Source: Clostridia bacterium (lineage in GTDB: Bacteria; Bacillota; Clostridia; Monoglobales; Monoglobaceae). From it: 57,507 bases of DNA. The first letter of the stretch is position 1; each line of letters opens with the position of its first letter. The DNA is taken from positions 1 to 57,507 of the forward strand of contig JAFQSM010000009.1 of NCBI GenBank assembly GCA_017409575.1. Reading direction: 5' to 3'. This document shows, one piece after another, positions 36,059-42,892 of the stretch. A program made the translations under genes and the position numbers. The notes beneath the pieces are model-generated. The model ran no database searches. It was not told where the DNA came from and saw nothing but the letters and a program-made list of their open reading frames with translations.

Positions 36059-37405
36059 TTACTTCTTCATTTCTTTTTCGCCAACTGCCTTTTTCGCAGT
36101 CTCCTCGTCCTCGCCAAAATACCACACCCTCAGCTCCCAGGGCATCATAATTCCGCCGTCAACAAGCTTCATTTTCTCCTCAAACTCGGTCTGTCGGTCA
36201 GCGGCGATACTGTCGTCAAACTCAAAACTAATGCTGTATTCGCCCATAGGTGCAAGATTCAAAAGCGTACACCACACATCCATCGCATACACAAGGTCCG
36301 AAAGTGCAATCCGAAGCGCCTTCTGATTGTCCGAAACAGTAGCATAACTTCTCTGCTTCGAATTCCTTATCTCCTCGGCAGTCCTGTCGCGGCTGTCCAC
36401 GTTCGAAAGTGTCCCATAAGCAAACCCACAGTTAAACTCAATGCTTCTGAAAATCTTGTCAAGTCCGTCAGCAATCTCGCTGCCACGCAGCTGGGGCGAC
36501 CACTCGCGGAAGAAATCCACATCCTCAACATCCAAAGTTCTGTAAAGTCTTCTGTCCGGAAGTCTTGGTCTTCCGTCTCGGTCACGCTTAAACGCCATAC
36601 TGTTGGCAATAAGCGCGCGCTCACCGCTTTCAAATTCCCACAAAAACCTCTCGTACTGCTTGTCCGCATCCCTGATAAGATTGACCGAATTTGCAAAAAC
36701 CGAAACACCAAGCGGTGAAGTCTGGTCAATATTATTCGCCGCCGCAGGCCTGAAGTATCCAAAAAGCGGCTTTTTGACATTCGCAATCACCAGTTTTTCC
36801 GCCAAATCCTTCCACTCAGGCACCTCCGTCAAAGCAATCTCGTTGCCCAGAACACCCCTTGTCCGGCTTCTGAAAGCCCTGTTCGAAATCTCATAACCAT
36901 TTTCCAGAACCTCATGCTTTTCAAGCCTTGTAAAAAACTCACCGTTTCGCGAAATTCCCTGCACAAACACCGCCCCGGTTATCCTTCCGTTATGGTCAAA
37001 CGCCGTAGGGAAGAAATCGTCCGCCTGTATAAAATCCACCTCAATCGAATTTTCCTTGACATACGGTTTAAAAACCAATCCCCCCTTGGCGCAAGCATGC
37101 TCCACCGGTATCCTGATGTTTTCAACAACCCGCTGATAAGCCTCGTCAATAAACTCCGCACGCCTGCCTCCCAAAACCTTTGACCGCATCTCCAGCGTCA
37201 CCATTCTCGCCATCTCAAAACTCAGCGCCGCAGCCAGATGCAACCCGTCTCTCTGCTCGTACATATCCTTCCACATCCGGATTGCCGCCGCCATCTCGGG
37301 CGAAACCACACTCTCAACCCCTGCAAACCTCTTAAAATTTTCTGTCTCAAACATACCTCTGCTCCTGCCTCCAAAAAAATTTTTTATCCCGTCAAACACA
37401 GTCAT
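36059..37405 (-). CDS. Phage portal protein (SPP1/A118-type)
   Basis: A 448-residue portal, the dodecamer through which DNA enters the head. It has the early PEMAAAIRMWKDMY helix, the FKPYVKENSIEVDFIQADDFFPT region, and the stem/wing region RTAEEIRNSKQRSYATVSDNQ. The ATG at 37405 is preceded by AAAGGAAG; an upstream TTG at 37426 overlaps the terminase stop and is less likely. It follows the large terminase by 13 bp. Confidence 0.88.
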   Translation of the reverse strand: MTVFDGIKNFFGGRSRGMFETENFKRFAGVESVVSPEMAAAIRMWKDMYEQRDGLHLAAALSFEMARMVTLEMRSKVLGGRRAEFIDEAYQRVVENIRIPVEHACAKGGLVFKPYVKENSIEVDFIQADDFFPTAFDHNGRITGAVFVQGISRNGEFFTRLEKHEVLENGYEISNRAFRSRTRGVLGNEIALTEVPEWKDLAEKLVIANVKKPLFGYFRPAAANNIDQTSPLGVSVFANSVNLIRDADKQYERFLWEFESGERALIANSMAFKRDRDGRPRLPDRRLYRTLDVEDVDFFREWSPQLRGSEIADGLDKIFRSIEFNCGFAYGTLSNVDSRDRTAEEIRNSKQRSYATVSDNQKALRIALSDLVYAMDVWCTLLNLAPMGEYSISFEFDDSIAADRQTEFEEKMKLVDGGIMMPWELRVWYFGEDEETAKKAVGEKEMKK

Positions 37406-37418
37406 CTTCTTCCTTTCT

Positions 37419-38621
37419 TTATCCAAGCAGCCTCTTTGCCGCTATTGTCGCACAAAAATATCTTATATCATCCATCGCATGGTCAAACTCCTTGACCACC
37501 CTGTCTTCACTCGAATTCTCGTCCCACGAATATGTCCCAAATTCGCGGATAGTATCTGTGCATCCGTCACAGATTTTCAATCTTCCGCTTTCCAGAAGTG
37601 TCCCCGTAATCCTTATCCCGTCCAGAACCGCATTGTTGGCCCGTCTTACAGCAAATCTGCCGTGTCTTCTTATGGTCGCAATAAAGCTCGCAGCCGATGG
37701 GTCAATCACAACACACTTTATGTCGTACCCCTCCGCCAAAGCCTCAAGTCGCTCATAATACTCCTCATCAGTAAGCTGCCTCTTCTCCTGCCTGCCCGAG
37801 TAATAACTCTCCTTTATCCTGACCGCCGTCTCATTGTCAAGCTGCCAAAGTCCCATACTGCAAGGATTAAGCGTTCCATAGTCAATCGAAATATAATACT
37901 CTGCTCCAACGCTTTCGGGCGGACAGCCTATGATATGCTCATCCTTCGAAAACATCGGATAAACCAACCCCTCGGCGCTACACCACTCCCCAAGAATAAA
38001 TCTGCGGTAAAAAACGCCCGTATACTCCTTCTTAAGCTGCTCAACATACCGCTTGTCCAAAAAAGTGTTGTCGTCTATCAAAAACTCCATCATAAAAAAA
38101 TCAAGCTCGTCTTTTCGGTCAATGTAGTTTACCTTAAACCAATGATTCGGATTGTCAGGATTGGTTGTTCCAAACAGCTTCGCCCCCGGCTCCGAAAGTC
38201 TCGAAAGCAGCATATTGAAAAACTCCTCGTTAAAAAGCGTTATCTCATCACAATACGCCCCCTGAAGCGTCATCCCCCGGATTTTGCTCTCGGCACCGCT
38301 GTCCGACACCCCCTCAAGATAAATCTTCCTGCCATAAAGAACACCCTCTTTCTTCGAAATCGAATATCTGAAATTTTTCTTCCCTGCCAAAATCTCCACA
38401 AGGTCAAGACAATTTCGCTTAAGCGTGGTCAAAGTCTTTGCCGTCATAATATACGCCTTGTCCCTGGGCATATTCCGTATCCACACACACCAAAGCACCA
38501 GACTTATCCAGGTCTTGCCGCTTCGCACACTGCCGTGCAGAATGTTTATGCGCCTCAGTCCCCCCTTGGCAATATTCATCAGCTCATTCTGCTTTTTTGT
38601 AAGGTTTTTGTATGTCTTCAT
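37419..38621 (-). CDS. Phage terminase large subunit (PBSX-family)
   Basis: A 400-residue packaging ATPase-nuclease. Walker A is HGSVRSGKTWIS near residue 32; a Walker B-like GAYCDEITLF follows near 124; the coupling motif is in LFGTTNPDNP. Nuclease-site acidic residues lie in ISIDYGT, CVVIDPSA and the C-terminal DHAMDDIRYF. The pattern fits the PBSX/SPP1-like headful-packaging terminases. The ATG at 38621 is preferred over a TTG two codons earlier. Confidence 0.9.
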   Translation of the reverse strand: MKTYKNLTKKQNELMNIAKGGLRRINILHGSVRSGKTWISLVLWCVWIRNMPRDKAYIMTAKTLTTLKRNCLDLVEILAGKKNFRYSISKKEGVLYGRKIYLEGVSDSGAESKIRGMTLQGAYCDEITLFNEEFFNMLLSRLSEPGAKLFGTTNPDNPNHWFKVNYIDRKDELDFFMMEFLIDDNTFLDKRYVEQLKKEYTGVFYRRFILGEWCSAEGLVYPMFSKDEHIIGCPPESVGAEYYISIDYGTLNPCSMGLWQLDNETAVRIKESYYSGRQEKRQLTDEEYYERLEALAEGYDIKCVVIDPSAASFIATIRRHGRFAVRRANNAVLDGIRITGTLLESGRLKICDGCTDTIREFGTYSWDENSSEDRVVKEFDHAMDDIRYFCATIAAKRLLG

Positions 38622-38642
38622 CGCCAAAACTCATCTCCCGAT

Positions 38643-38882
38643 TTACTTTATATCATCAAAATCCTCAAACACCTTAACCAAAAGGCCCTCCTCATTTTCG
38701 TCTTTTTCGTCAGCCCCAAACTTGTCAAGAATGGTCCCCAAAACCGAAGAAAGCTGATTTAGCGGTGCATCCTCGATTTTTTTGTTTATCTCTTCAATAA
38801 TCTTGTCTGCGATTTCGCACACAATCTCTTTTTTTGACTTTATAAAATTTTTCAAAACAAGCTCATCATTTGTGTTTTCCAT
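38643..38882 (-). CDS. Small acidic protein ahead of TerL, possible terminase small subunit
   Basis: A 79-residue acidic helical protein starting MENTNDELVLKNFIKSKK, with GGAGGGG as ribosome site. Position directly before the large terminase suggests a small terminase, but there is no clear helix-turn-helix and it is short for that family (usually over 140 residues). Function unproven. Confidence 0.55.
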   Translation of the reverse strand: MENTNDELVLKNFIKSKKEIVCEIADKIIEEINKKIEDAPLNQLSSVLGTILDKFGADEKDENEEGLLVKVFEDFDDIK

Positions 38883-38914
38883 TTTCCCCTCCGCATTTTC
38901 ATTTCTCTTAATTC

Positions 38915-38949
38915 TATTATAGCGACAAAAAACGGACAAAACGGACAAC
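38915..38949 (-). promoter_or_regulatory. Likely late promoter with tandem 9-bp repeats
   Basis: Between the activator gene and the packaging genes. On the minus strand TTGTCCGTT occurs twice in a row (38948-38931), then a degenerate third copy TTTTGTCGC, and then a consensus TATAAT (38921-38916). There is no good -35 box. Tandem repeats just before a -10 box fit an activator-dependent late promoter, served by the neighbouring sigma-like protein. Confidence 0.55.
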
Positions 38950-38980
38950 TTTAAAAAATGAGGAATTTTGTCCGTTTTTT
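38927..38980 (-). terminator. Hairpin before the late genes, possible attenuator
   Basis: AAAAAACGGACAAAA (38927-38941) pairs over 15 bp with 38966-38980. On the minus strand a T-run ends the stem, as in an intrinsic terminator, and it lies upstream of the packaging genes. It shares bases with the tandem repeats. Confidence 0.5.
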
Positions 38981-38997
38981 CATTAACTTTTCACCTT

Positions 38998-39372
38998 TCA
39001 CACTTTCTTGTTTTGCTTCTTCAAAAATCTCTCGGCAATTTTCCTTACCGAATCTGCCGAATTACACCCACCAACCATATACGCCACCTTTTCCCAGCTC
39101 ATACACTTCATAAACCGATACCTGAATATCTGCCTTACAAAACTGTCCTCAATCGAATTTATGTACCGACCAATCTCGTCACGCATTTTTTTGCCTTTTT
39201 TCACCTTTTTGACAAGCTCGGCCTCTCGCTTCGCAATCAGCTCCTCCTGCTCTCTTTCCCACCTCGAGTTTGCCTCGCCCCTGCTCCTTATTTTCAGTCC
39301 GACAAGCTCCTCTGTGTCGTTGATAATTTCACGATTCAAATAATAAAACTGCCTGAGTTCACCTTTTGTCAT
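38998..39372 (-). CDS. Sigma-like phage late transcription activator (DUF1492/ArpU-type)
   Basis: A 124-residue basic protein. A charged coiled-coil N-terminal half leads to a C-terminal helix-turn-helix of the sigma region 4 type: IEDSFVRQIFRYRFMKCMSWEKVAYMVG then SADSVRKIAERFL. Proteins of this kind (ArpU, RinA, DUF1492, Xpf-like) sit just before the terminase and switch on late genes. The candidate target promoter is directly downstream. Its ATG overlaps the previous gene's stop by 4 bases. Confidence 0.75.
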   Translation of the reverse strand: MTKGELRQFYYLNREIINDTEELVGLKIRSRGEANSRWEREQEELIAKREAELVKKVKKGKKMRDEIGRYINSIEDSFVRQIFRYRFMKCMSWEKVAYMVGGCNSADSVRKIAERFLKKQNKKV

Positions 39373-39575
39373 TTCAAATTCTCCTTTTTTATTGTGTCAA
39401 AACTTCTCTGTCTGCACTCACTTTGGCAAAACAAATTTCCTGCAATATCCAAAACGCATCTTTCTTCAAACAAAATTCTCTTACCGCAAAACAAACAAAC
39501 CCTGTCCCCTCCTTTCCGGTTTTCTCTGCTTCCAAACCTCTCTGCCCTCAAAATTTCCGGGTCTGTAATATCCAT
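39369..39575 (-). CDS. Small zinc-ribbon-like phage protein
   Basis: A 68-residue protein starting MDITDPEILRAERFG. It has four cysteines as CLFCG and later a CVLD and FCQSECR, enough for one zinc site. Position in the early region suggests regulation, but I do not recognise the family. The start at 39575 avoids overlap with the upstream gene. Confidence 0.6.
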   Translation of the reverse strand: MDITDPEILRAERFGSRENRKGGDRVCLFCGKRILFEERCVLDIAGNLFCQSECRQRSFDTIKKENLK

Positions 39576-39579
39576 CAAC

Positions 39580-39810
39580 TCACCTCTTTTGTTTCCTAAA
39601 GGAAACTTTTTCGTCAAAAAAAATTGCTTGTAACTGATTTTTGTCAAGACCCAAAGCGCCCGAGATTTTGAGAATCTCCCACGCCCTGAACTCTCCAATC
39701 CCCATCAATCTAAGCCACATCAGCGATTTTTTAATCCCTGCTTTTTTCGCCAAAGACCCAATGCCTTGCCCCCTTTCAAAAATTATCTTTTTCAAAAGCT
39801 TCGCTCTCAC
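39580..39810 (-). CDS. Small helix-turn-helix phage protein, first gene of the cassette
   Basis: A 76-residue basic protein with an XRE-like helix-turn-helix: GIGSLAKKAGIKKSLMWLRLMG followed by FRAWEILKISGALGLDKNQLQAIFF. It starts with a GTG after GGGGGTGG. It is the first gene downstream of the cassette promoter and may be an early regulator (Cro- or antirepressor-like). Confidence 0.7.
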   Translation of the reverse strand: MRAKLLKKIIFERGQGIGSLAKKAGIKKSLMWLRLMGIGEFRAWEILKISGALGLDKNQLQAIFFDEKVSFRKQKR

Positions 39811-39840
39811 AATACCACCCCCTTTCCGAATTTATTTTGA

Positions 39841-39869
39841 ATTCTACCATTTTTTTACATTAATGTCAA
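39841..39869 (-). promoter_or_regulatory. Phage cassette promoter with operator-like palindrome
   Basis: On the minus strand TTGACA (39869-39864) and TAGAAT (39846-39841), 17-bp spacer. The palindrome ACATTAATGT (39857-39866) overlaps the -35 box. A second TTGACA lies 34 bp upstream (39903-39898) and both are followed by the same GTAAAAAAATG, giving two direct repeats about three helical turns apart. This is a plausible binding site for the divergent XRE regulator. Confidence 0.7.
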
Positions 39870-39909
39870 TAGATATTATTACATTTTTTTACTTTTTTGT
39901 CAAAACTGT

Positions 39910-39938
39910 TTGCAATTAAAGGACTGATATGATATACT
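39910..39938 (+). promoter_or_regulatory. Promoter of the XRE regulator
   Basis: TTGCAA (39910-39915) and TATACT (39933-39938) with 17 bp between. The start would be near 39945, at the first bases of the inverted repeat that bounds the leader. It is back to back with the cassette promoter. Confidence 0.6.
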
Positions 39939-39940
39939 TA

Positions 39941-40213
39941 AGCCGTGGGTAATCAAACTACATAAGGTTTAAAAATATAAACTCCGCGTAATGTTGCGGA
40001 AAAATCCGCAACATTACGCAGTTATTATCTGCAACTTTCGCCTTGTCTTTCATCAAAATTTTCATTTTTAAACTCTTCGACCTTAAATGCCGAGAAATTT
40101 AGTGTGATTTCAATGCGGAGGACGAAGACAGGCTGGTGCCTTTCAAGGACGACAAGTTGAAAGCGTGCAAATTAATCAAATTTAAGGCTTGTGCAGTTCG
40201 ATTACCCAAGGCT
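39941..40213 (+). repeat. Inverted-repeat-bounded leader of the XRE gene with family 2 copy B
   Basis: A 22-bp imperfect inverted repeat (39941-39962 and 40192-40213, three mismatches) encloses about 230 bp. Inside are a perfect 15-bp hairpin GCGTAATGTTGCGGA (39987-40020 region) and the family 2 core (40107-40193). Two of the mismatches are A-C on the plus strand but G-U on the minus strand. The unit lies between the XRE promoter and its start codon, so it is either a long folded leader or a small inserted element. Confidence 0.6.
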
Positions 40214-40249
40214 CAATAAAAAATCCTCATAAACAAGAAGGGATAGAAA

Positions 40250-40618
40250 ATGAAATTTGACATAAATACAAAACGAAAAGAACTTGGTCTTACCCTCGAA
40301 GAAATAGCAAAATATGTTGGTGTAAGCAAAAGCACCGTCAAAAAATGGGAAAGCGGCTACATAAAAAATATGCGCCGCGACAAAATAAAAAAACTTGCTG
40401 CAATATTGGATGTTTCGCCCATTGACATACTGCAATCGGGTGATGCATATCCAACGCCCGAGCCGGTCAATGTCCAATTGACCGCACCTCTCGAAAAACA
40501 GCTTAGCGAACTTTTAAAATCCGCATTCAATGCTCCCCTCAACCAAAATTGCACCCTTATTCTCAAAGACAACAAGCTGTTTTTTCTTCCCGAATCCTCC
40601 TCCATTGCCCCACTCTGA
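40250..40618 (+). CDS. XRE-family transcriptional regulator, divergent from the phage cassette
   Basis: A 122-residue protein. A helix-turn-helix of the Cro/CI type fills the first 60 residues (KRKELGLTLEEIAKYVGVSKSTVKKWESG, then MRRDKIKKLAAILDVSPIDIL). A helical region follows that ends in a hydrophobic tail. It is the likely repressor of the cassette, as Xre is in PBSX, inferred from divergence and the operator-like repeats. There is no peptidase domain, so induction would not go by self-cleavage. Confidence 0.85.
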   Translation: MKFDINTKRKELGLTLEEIAKYVGVSKSTVKKWESGYIKNMRRDKIKKLAAILDVSPIDILQSGDAYPTPEPVNVQLTAPLEKQLSELLKSAFNAPLNQNCTLILKDNKLFFLPESSSIAPL

Positions 40619-40680
40619 CAAAAATCGCAGAGGAAGGCATTTTCTAATATTTACTAATGCAATCTCCCCTCCCAACAAAA

Positions 40681-40708
40681 ACGGAGTATCTCTTAATGGA
40701 TACTCCGC
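40681..40708. terminator. Terminator between the XRE gene and upp
   Basis: Stem ACGGAGTATC/GATACTCCGC with loop. On the minus strand it is followed by TTTTTG, so it serves upp; it also lies past the XRE gene. Confidence 0.75.
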
Positions 40709-40725
40709 ACATATTTTATCAAGTT

Positions 40726-41352
40726 TTACAATGTTCCAAAAAGTCGGTCACCTGCATCGCCAAGACCGGGAACGATATAGGCATTTTCATTCAGACACTC
40801 ATCAAGCACGCCGACAAAAATATCAACATCGGGGTGATCTTTTTTTATAACCTCCACTCCCTCAGGTGCCGCAATTATGCAGGCAAAACGAATGTTCTTT
40901 GCTCCGCGCTTTTTAATAAAGTCAATTGCCGCACTGCCGCTGCCGCCTGTTGCAAGCATGGGGTCAAGAACAATAACCTCGCGCTGCGAGATATCATCTG
41001 GCAGCTTGCAATAATACTCCTCAGGCAAATGTGTGTCGTGATTGCGCGCAAGACCAATGTGCCCTACCTTTGCGGCAGGAATAATATTAAGAAACGGCTC
41101 CACCATGCCAAGCCCTGCACGAAGAATCGGCACCAGAACAGGCTGATTTTCAAGAACCGCCCCTGTCATCTTGCAAAGGGGTGTCTCGACCTCGGCATCT
41201 TTTACCGGCAAAGTCTTGGTCACCTCATATGCGATAAGCGTCGCAATCTCATAAAGCAAATTTCGAAAATCTTTCACATCAGTATTTTTATCTCTCAGCA
41301 ATGTCAGCTTGTGTGTCAGCAGATTATGATTAAGGATTGTTGTTTGGCTCAT
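40726..41352 (-). CDS. upp: Uracil phosphoribosyltransferase
   Basis: Salvages uracil to UMP with PRPP. The 208-residue protein is full length. The PRPP loop is VLDPMLATGGSGSAAID near residue 130, and PILRAGLGM and GHIGLARNHDTHLPEEYY are conserved. The uracil-binding C-terminus is IVPGLGDAGDRLFGT. It is a single gene here with a terminator after it. Confidence 0.97.
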   Translation of the reverse strand: MSQTTILNHNLLTHKLTLLRDKNTDVKDFRNLLYEIATLIAYEVTKTLPVKDAEVETPLCKMTGAVLENQPVLVPILRAGLGMVEPFLNIIPAAKVGHIGLARNHDTHLPEEYYCKLPDDISQREVIVLDPMLATGGSGSAAIDFIKKRGAKNIRFACIIAAPEGVEVIKKDHPDVDIFVGVLDECLNENAYIVPGLGDAGDRLFGTL

Positions 41353-41629
41353 AAATAATTCTCCTTTGTAATCGACAAATATTTATATTACTATAATATC
41401 ACAAATTTTGCGGTTTGTCTACACCATTTATCCGCAACCCGATTCAAAAAACAAACTGTGACAGTATCTTCAACGCCCCTTTTCCCCCATCGCCCATCCC
41501 AATATTATCATCCAAAATCAAGGATTCTGAACAAAGAAGCAACCCCGCCAAATAAAAAAAGACAGTTGCATCCGCAACTGCCCAAGAATGCAGCTCGTGT
41601 CGGCGACACAATCTCTCAAATCCCAAAAC
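41353..41629. other. Intergenic stretch after upp
   Basis: About 280 bp between the upp start and the terminator of the next gene. It holds short palindromes such as GTTGC-ATCC-GCAAC and GTGTC-GG-CGACAC, but no clear gene or promoter. The upp promoter should be here and was not identified with confidence. Confidence 0.4.
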
Positions 41630-41666
41630 AAAAGAAAAGCAGAGCCTTCGGCTCTGCTTTTCTTTT
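41630..41666 (-). terminator. Terminator of the short-peptide and secreted-protein pair
   Basis: A 17-bp stem (AAAAGAAAAGCAGAGCC and its complement) with a 3-nt loop, 17 bp after the stop codon of the short gene. Confidence 0.85.
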
Positions 41667-41682
41667 TTATTTATAGTTTAAA

Positions 41683-41880
41683 TTACCAGTTGTAAGCACT
41701 GTATTTTTTAGCAGCAATAACACTTGTGTTTTCAATAACAGCATTATTATTTTCTATAGCATCAATAAGCTGTTCTGCTGCAACATCTGATAAAGTAGTG
41801 CCAACCACACTTACTGTGATTACATCTTCAACATCAAATACGGTAATTTCAACTACAGGATTTTTATAAAACTTTTTCAT
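41683..41880 (-). CDS. Short peptide of unknown function
   Basis: A 65-residue peptide starting MKKFYKNPVVEITVFDVEDV, with ITVSVVGTT next. This opening (MKK-Y-x-P-x-x-E-x-x-x-F-x-x-ED-V/I-x-x-S) is common in short Clostridial proteins whose role is unknown; some are suspected to be processed peptides. It has no cysteines and no signal peptide. It lies 35 bp after the secreted-protein gene and shares its terminator. Confidence 0.6.
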   Translation of the reverse strand: MKKFYKNPVVEITVFDVEDVITVSVVGTTLSDVAAEQLIDAIENNNAVIENTSVIAAKKYSAYNW

Positions 41881-41915
41881 TTCAAAGTCCACCTTTCTTA
41901 AAATTAACCGTTTAA

Positions 41916-42572
41916 TTAGTCAACTGTGTAGAATGCCTTAACATCCCAAGCAGCGTTCTGCTCAGGTGTAACACCTGTGAACAAGATACTGAATGTATAT
42001 GTTCCGTCAGTTCCAGCTTCAAGTACAACATCATCAGTGAAATAAAGAGTATTACCTGCATTACCTGCAGCAGTATTCTTAAGCTTGAAACCGTAGTTTG
42101 TAATAGCTTCTTCAGCGCCAAGAACAACCTCTTTTGCAAAGTAAGCAACATCAGTATACTCCTTGTCAGCAACAATGATTTCATCCTCAACTGTAACTAC
42201 ACCTTCGTTCGCAACAAAAGAAATTGTCTTGTCAGTAGCTGTGCCGTTTCCGCCAAAGCGAACTACAAGAACTTTATTGTCGTCTATCTTAGCAGGATCA
42301 ATTTCAAATGTAGCCGGAACATCACTGTCCTGAACAATAGCAATAATATCTTCAGCAGCAGGATCAGCAGCAGCATCGTCAGCAGCATAAGCGATAAAGG
42401 TCTTTACATCGCTTGCTCCGTAACCAGCATAAGCTGCATCTATATCAGCAGTAACGTCAAGAGTTGCATTTGCTGTCTCATTTGATGTAAGTGATGCTGC
42501 AAATGAAACTGTGCCAAGCATTGCTACAGCCATAACAGCTGCAATAAGTCTTGCCAAAATTTTGTTATTCAT
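41916..42572 (-). CDS. Secreted acidic protein of unknown function
   Basis: A 218-residue protein with a clear signal peptide (basic start MNNKILARLIAAVMAVAML, cleavage near VSFAA). The mature part is small, acidic, beta-rich and rich in Asp, Ala and Thr, with no cysteines and no known enzyme motif. It could be a surface-layer or pseudopilus-like protein. A perfect-consensus promoter suggests high expression. It pairs with the 65-residue gene downstream. Confidence 0.65.
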   Translation of the reverse strand: MNNKILARLIAAVMAVAMLGTVSFAASLTSNETANATLDVTADIDAAYAGYGASDVKTFIAYAADDAAADPAAEDIIAIVQDSDVPATFEIDPAKIDDNKVLVVRFGGNGTATDKTISFVANEGVVTVEDEIIVADKEYTDVAYFAKEVVLGAEEAITNYGFKLKNTAAGNAGNTLYFTDDVVLEAGTDGTYTFSILFTGVTPEQNAAWDVKAFYTVD

Positions 42573-42835
42573 TTAAGAAAATCTCCTTTCTTTTGCAAGA
42601 AAATCTTGCATAAAATGGTTTGTTGTCAAATGAGTAACATATCGACCTTCCCCGTTCTGCACAACAGATATTGAAGATATATTCCCACATTCATAGATAC
42701 ATATCTATTATAAACTCCAAAAACTCTTTTGTCAACCACTTTTTATCCTTTTTTCAAAAAACATACTGCCCAAATTTTCTTAATATTTTTGTGCAGTTTG
42801 GACACCGGTACAATTCCCCGCCTTTTAACAAAGAA
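42573..42835. other. Leader and promoter region of the secreted-protein gene
   Basis: About 260 bp between the secreted-protein start and the tuf terminator. It contains a strong promoter (listed), a palindrome at its -10 box, and an about 110-bp leader that has no reading frame or obvious fold beyond that. I see no other gene. Confidence 0.5.
42693..42735 (-). promoter_or_regulatory. Strong promoter of the secreted-protein gene with palindrome
   Basis: On the minus strand TTGACA (42735-42730) and TATAAT (42712-42707), 17-bp spacer, full consensus. The palindrome ATAGATACATATCTAT (42693-42708) overlaps the -10 box and could be an operator or the first hairpin of the transcript. Confidence 0.8.
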
Positions 42836-42868
42836 ACATCCGGGAGTCCACGACTGACTCCCGGATGT
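42836..42868 (-). terminator. tuf terminator
   Basis: A 13-bp stem ACATCCGGGAGTC/GACTCCCGGATGT with 7-nt loop, followed on the minus strand by TTTCTTTG. It ends the str operon. Confidence 0.85.
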
Positions 42869-42892
42869 AAAAGTTACCTTTTGTATCTGTGA

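Larger units (their letters stand above)
24279..39810 (-). mobile_element. Compact phage head-tail-lysis cassette (PBSX-like or GTA-like)
   Basis: Twenty-four closely packed minus-strand genes run in the order early regulator, zinc-ribbon, sigma-like activator, small and large terminase, portal, scaffold, capsid, connectors, tail tube, tail chaperones, short tape measure, distal tail, baseplate, fibres, holin and amidase. That is a siphophage structural module. I find no recognisable integrase, excisionase, replication gene, head protease or second repressor. A divergent XRE gene (40250-40618) borders a control region with operator-like repeats. Size and content resemble PBSX or a gene transfer agent more than a full prophage. 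Flanking genes (recD2, upp) are ordinary host genes. Confidence 0.75.

Noticed and set aside
37479..38762. 427-codon plus-strand frame over the terminase gene
   Set aside because: Antisense to the terminase, basic and unstructured composition, no ribosome site.
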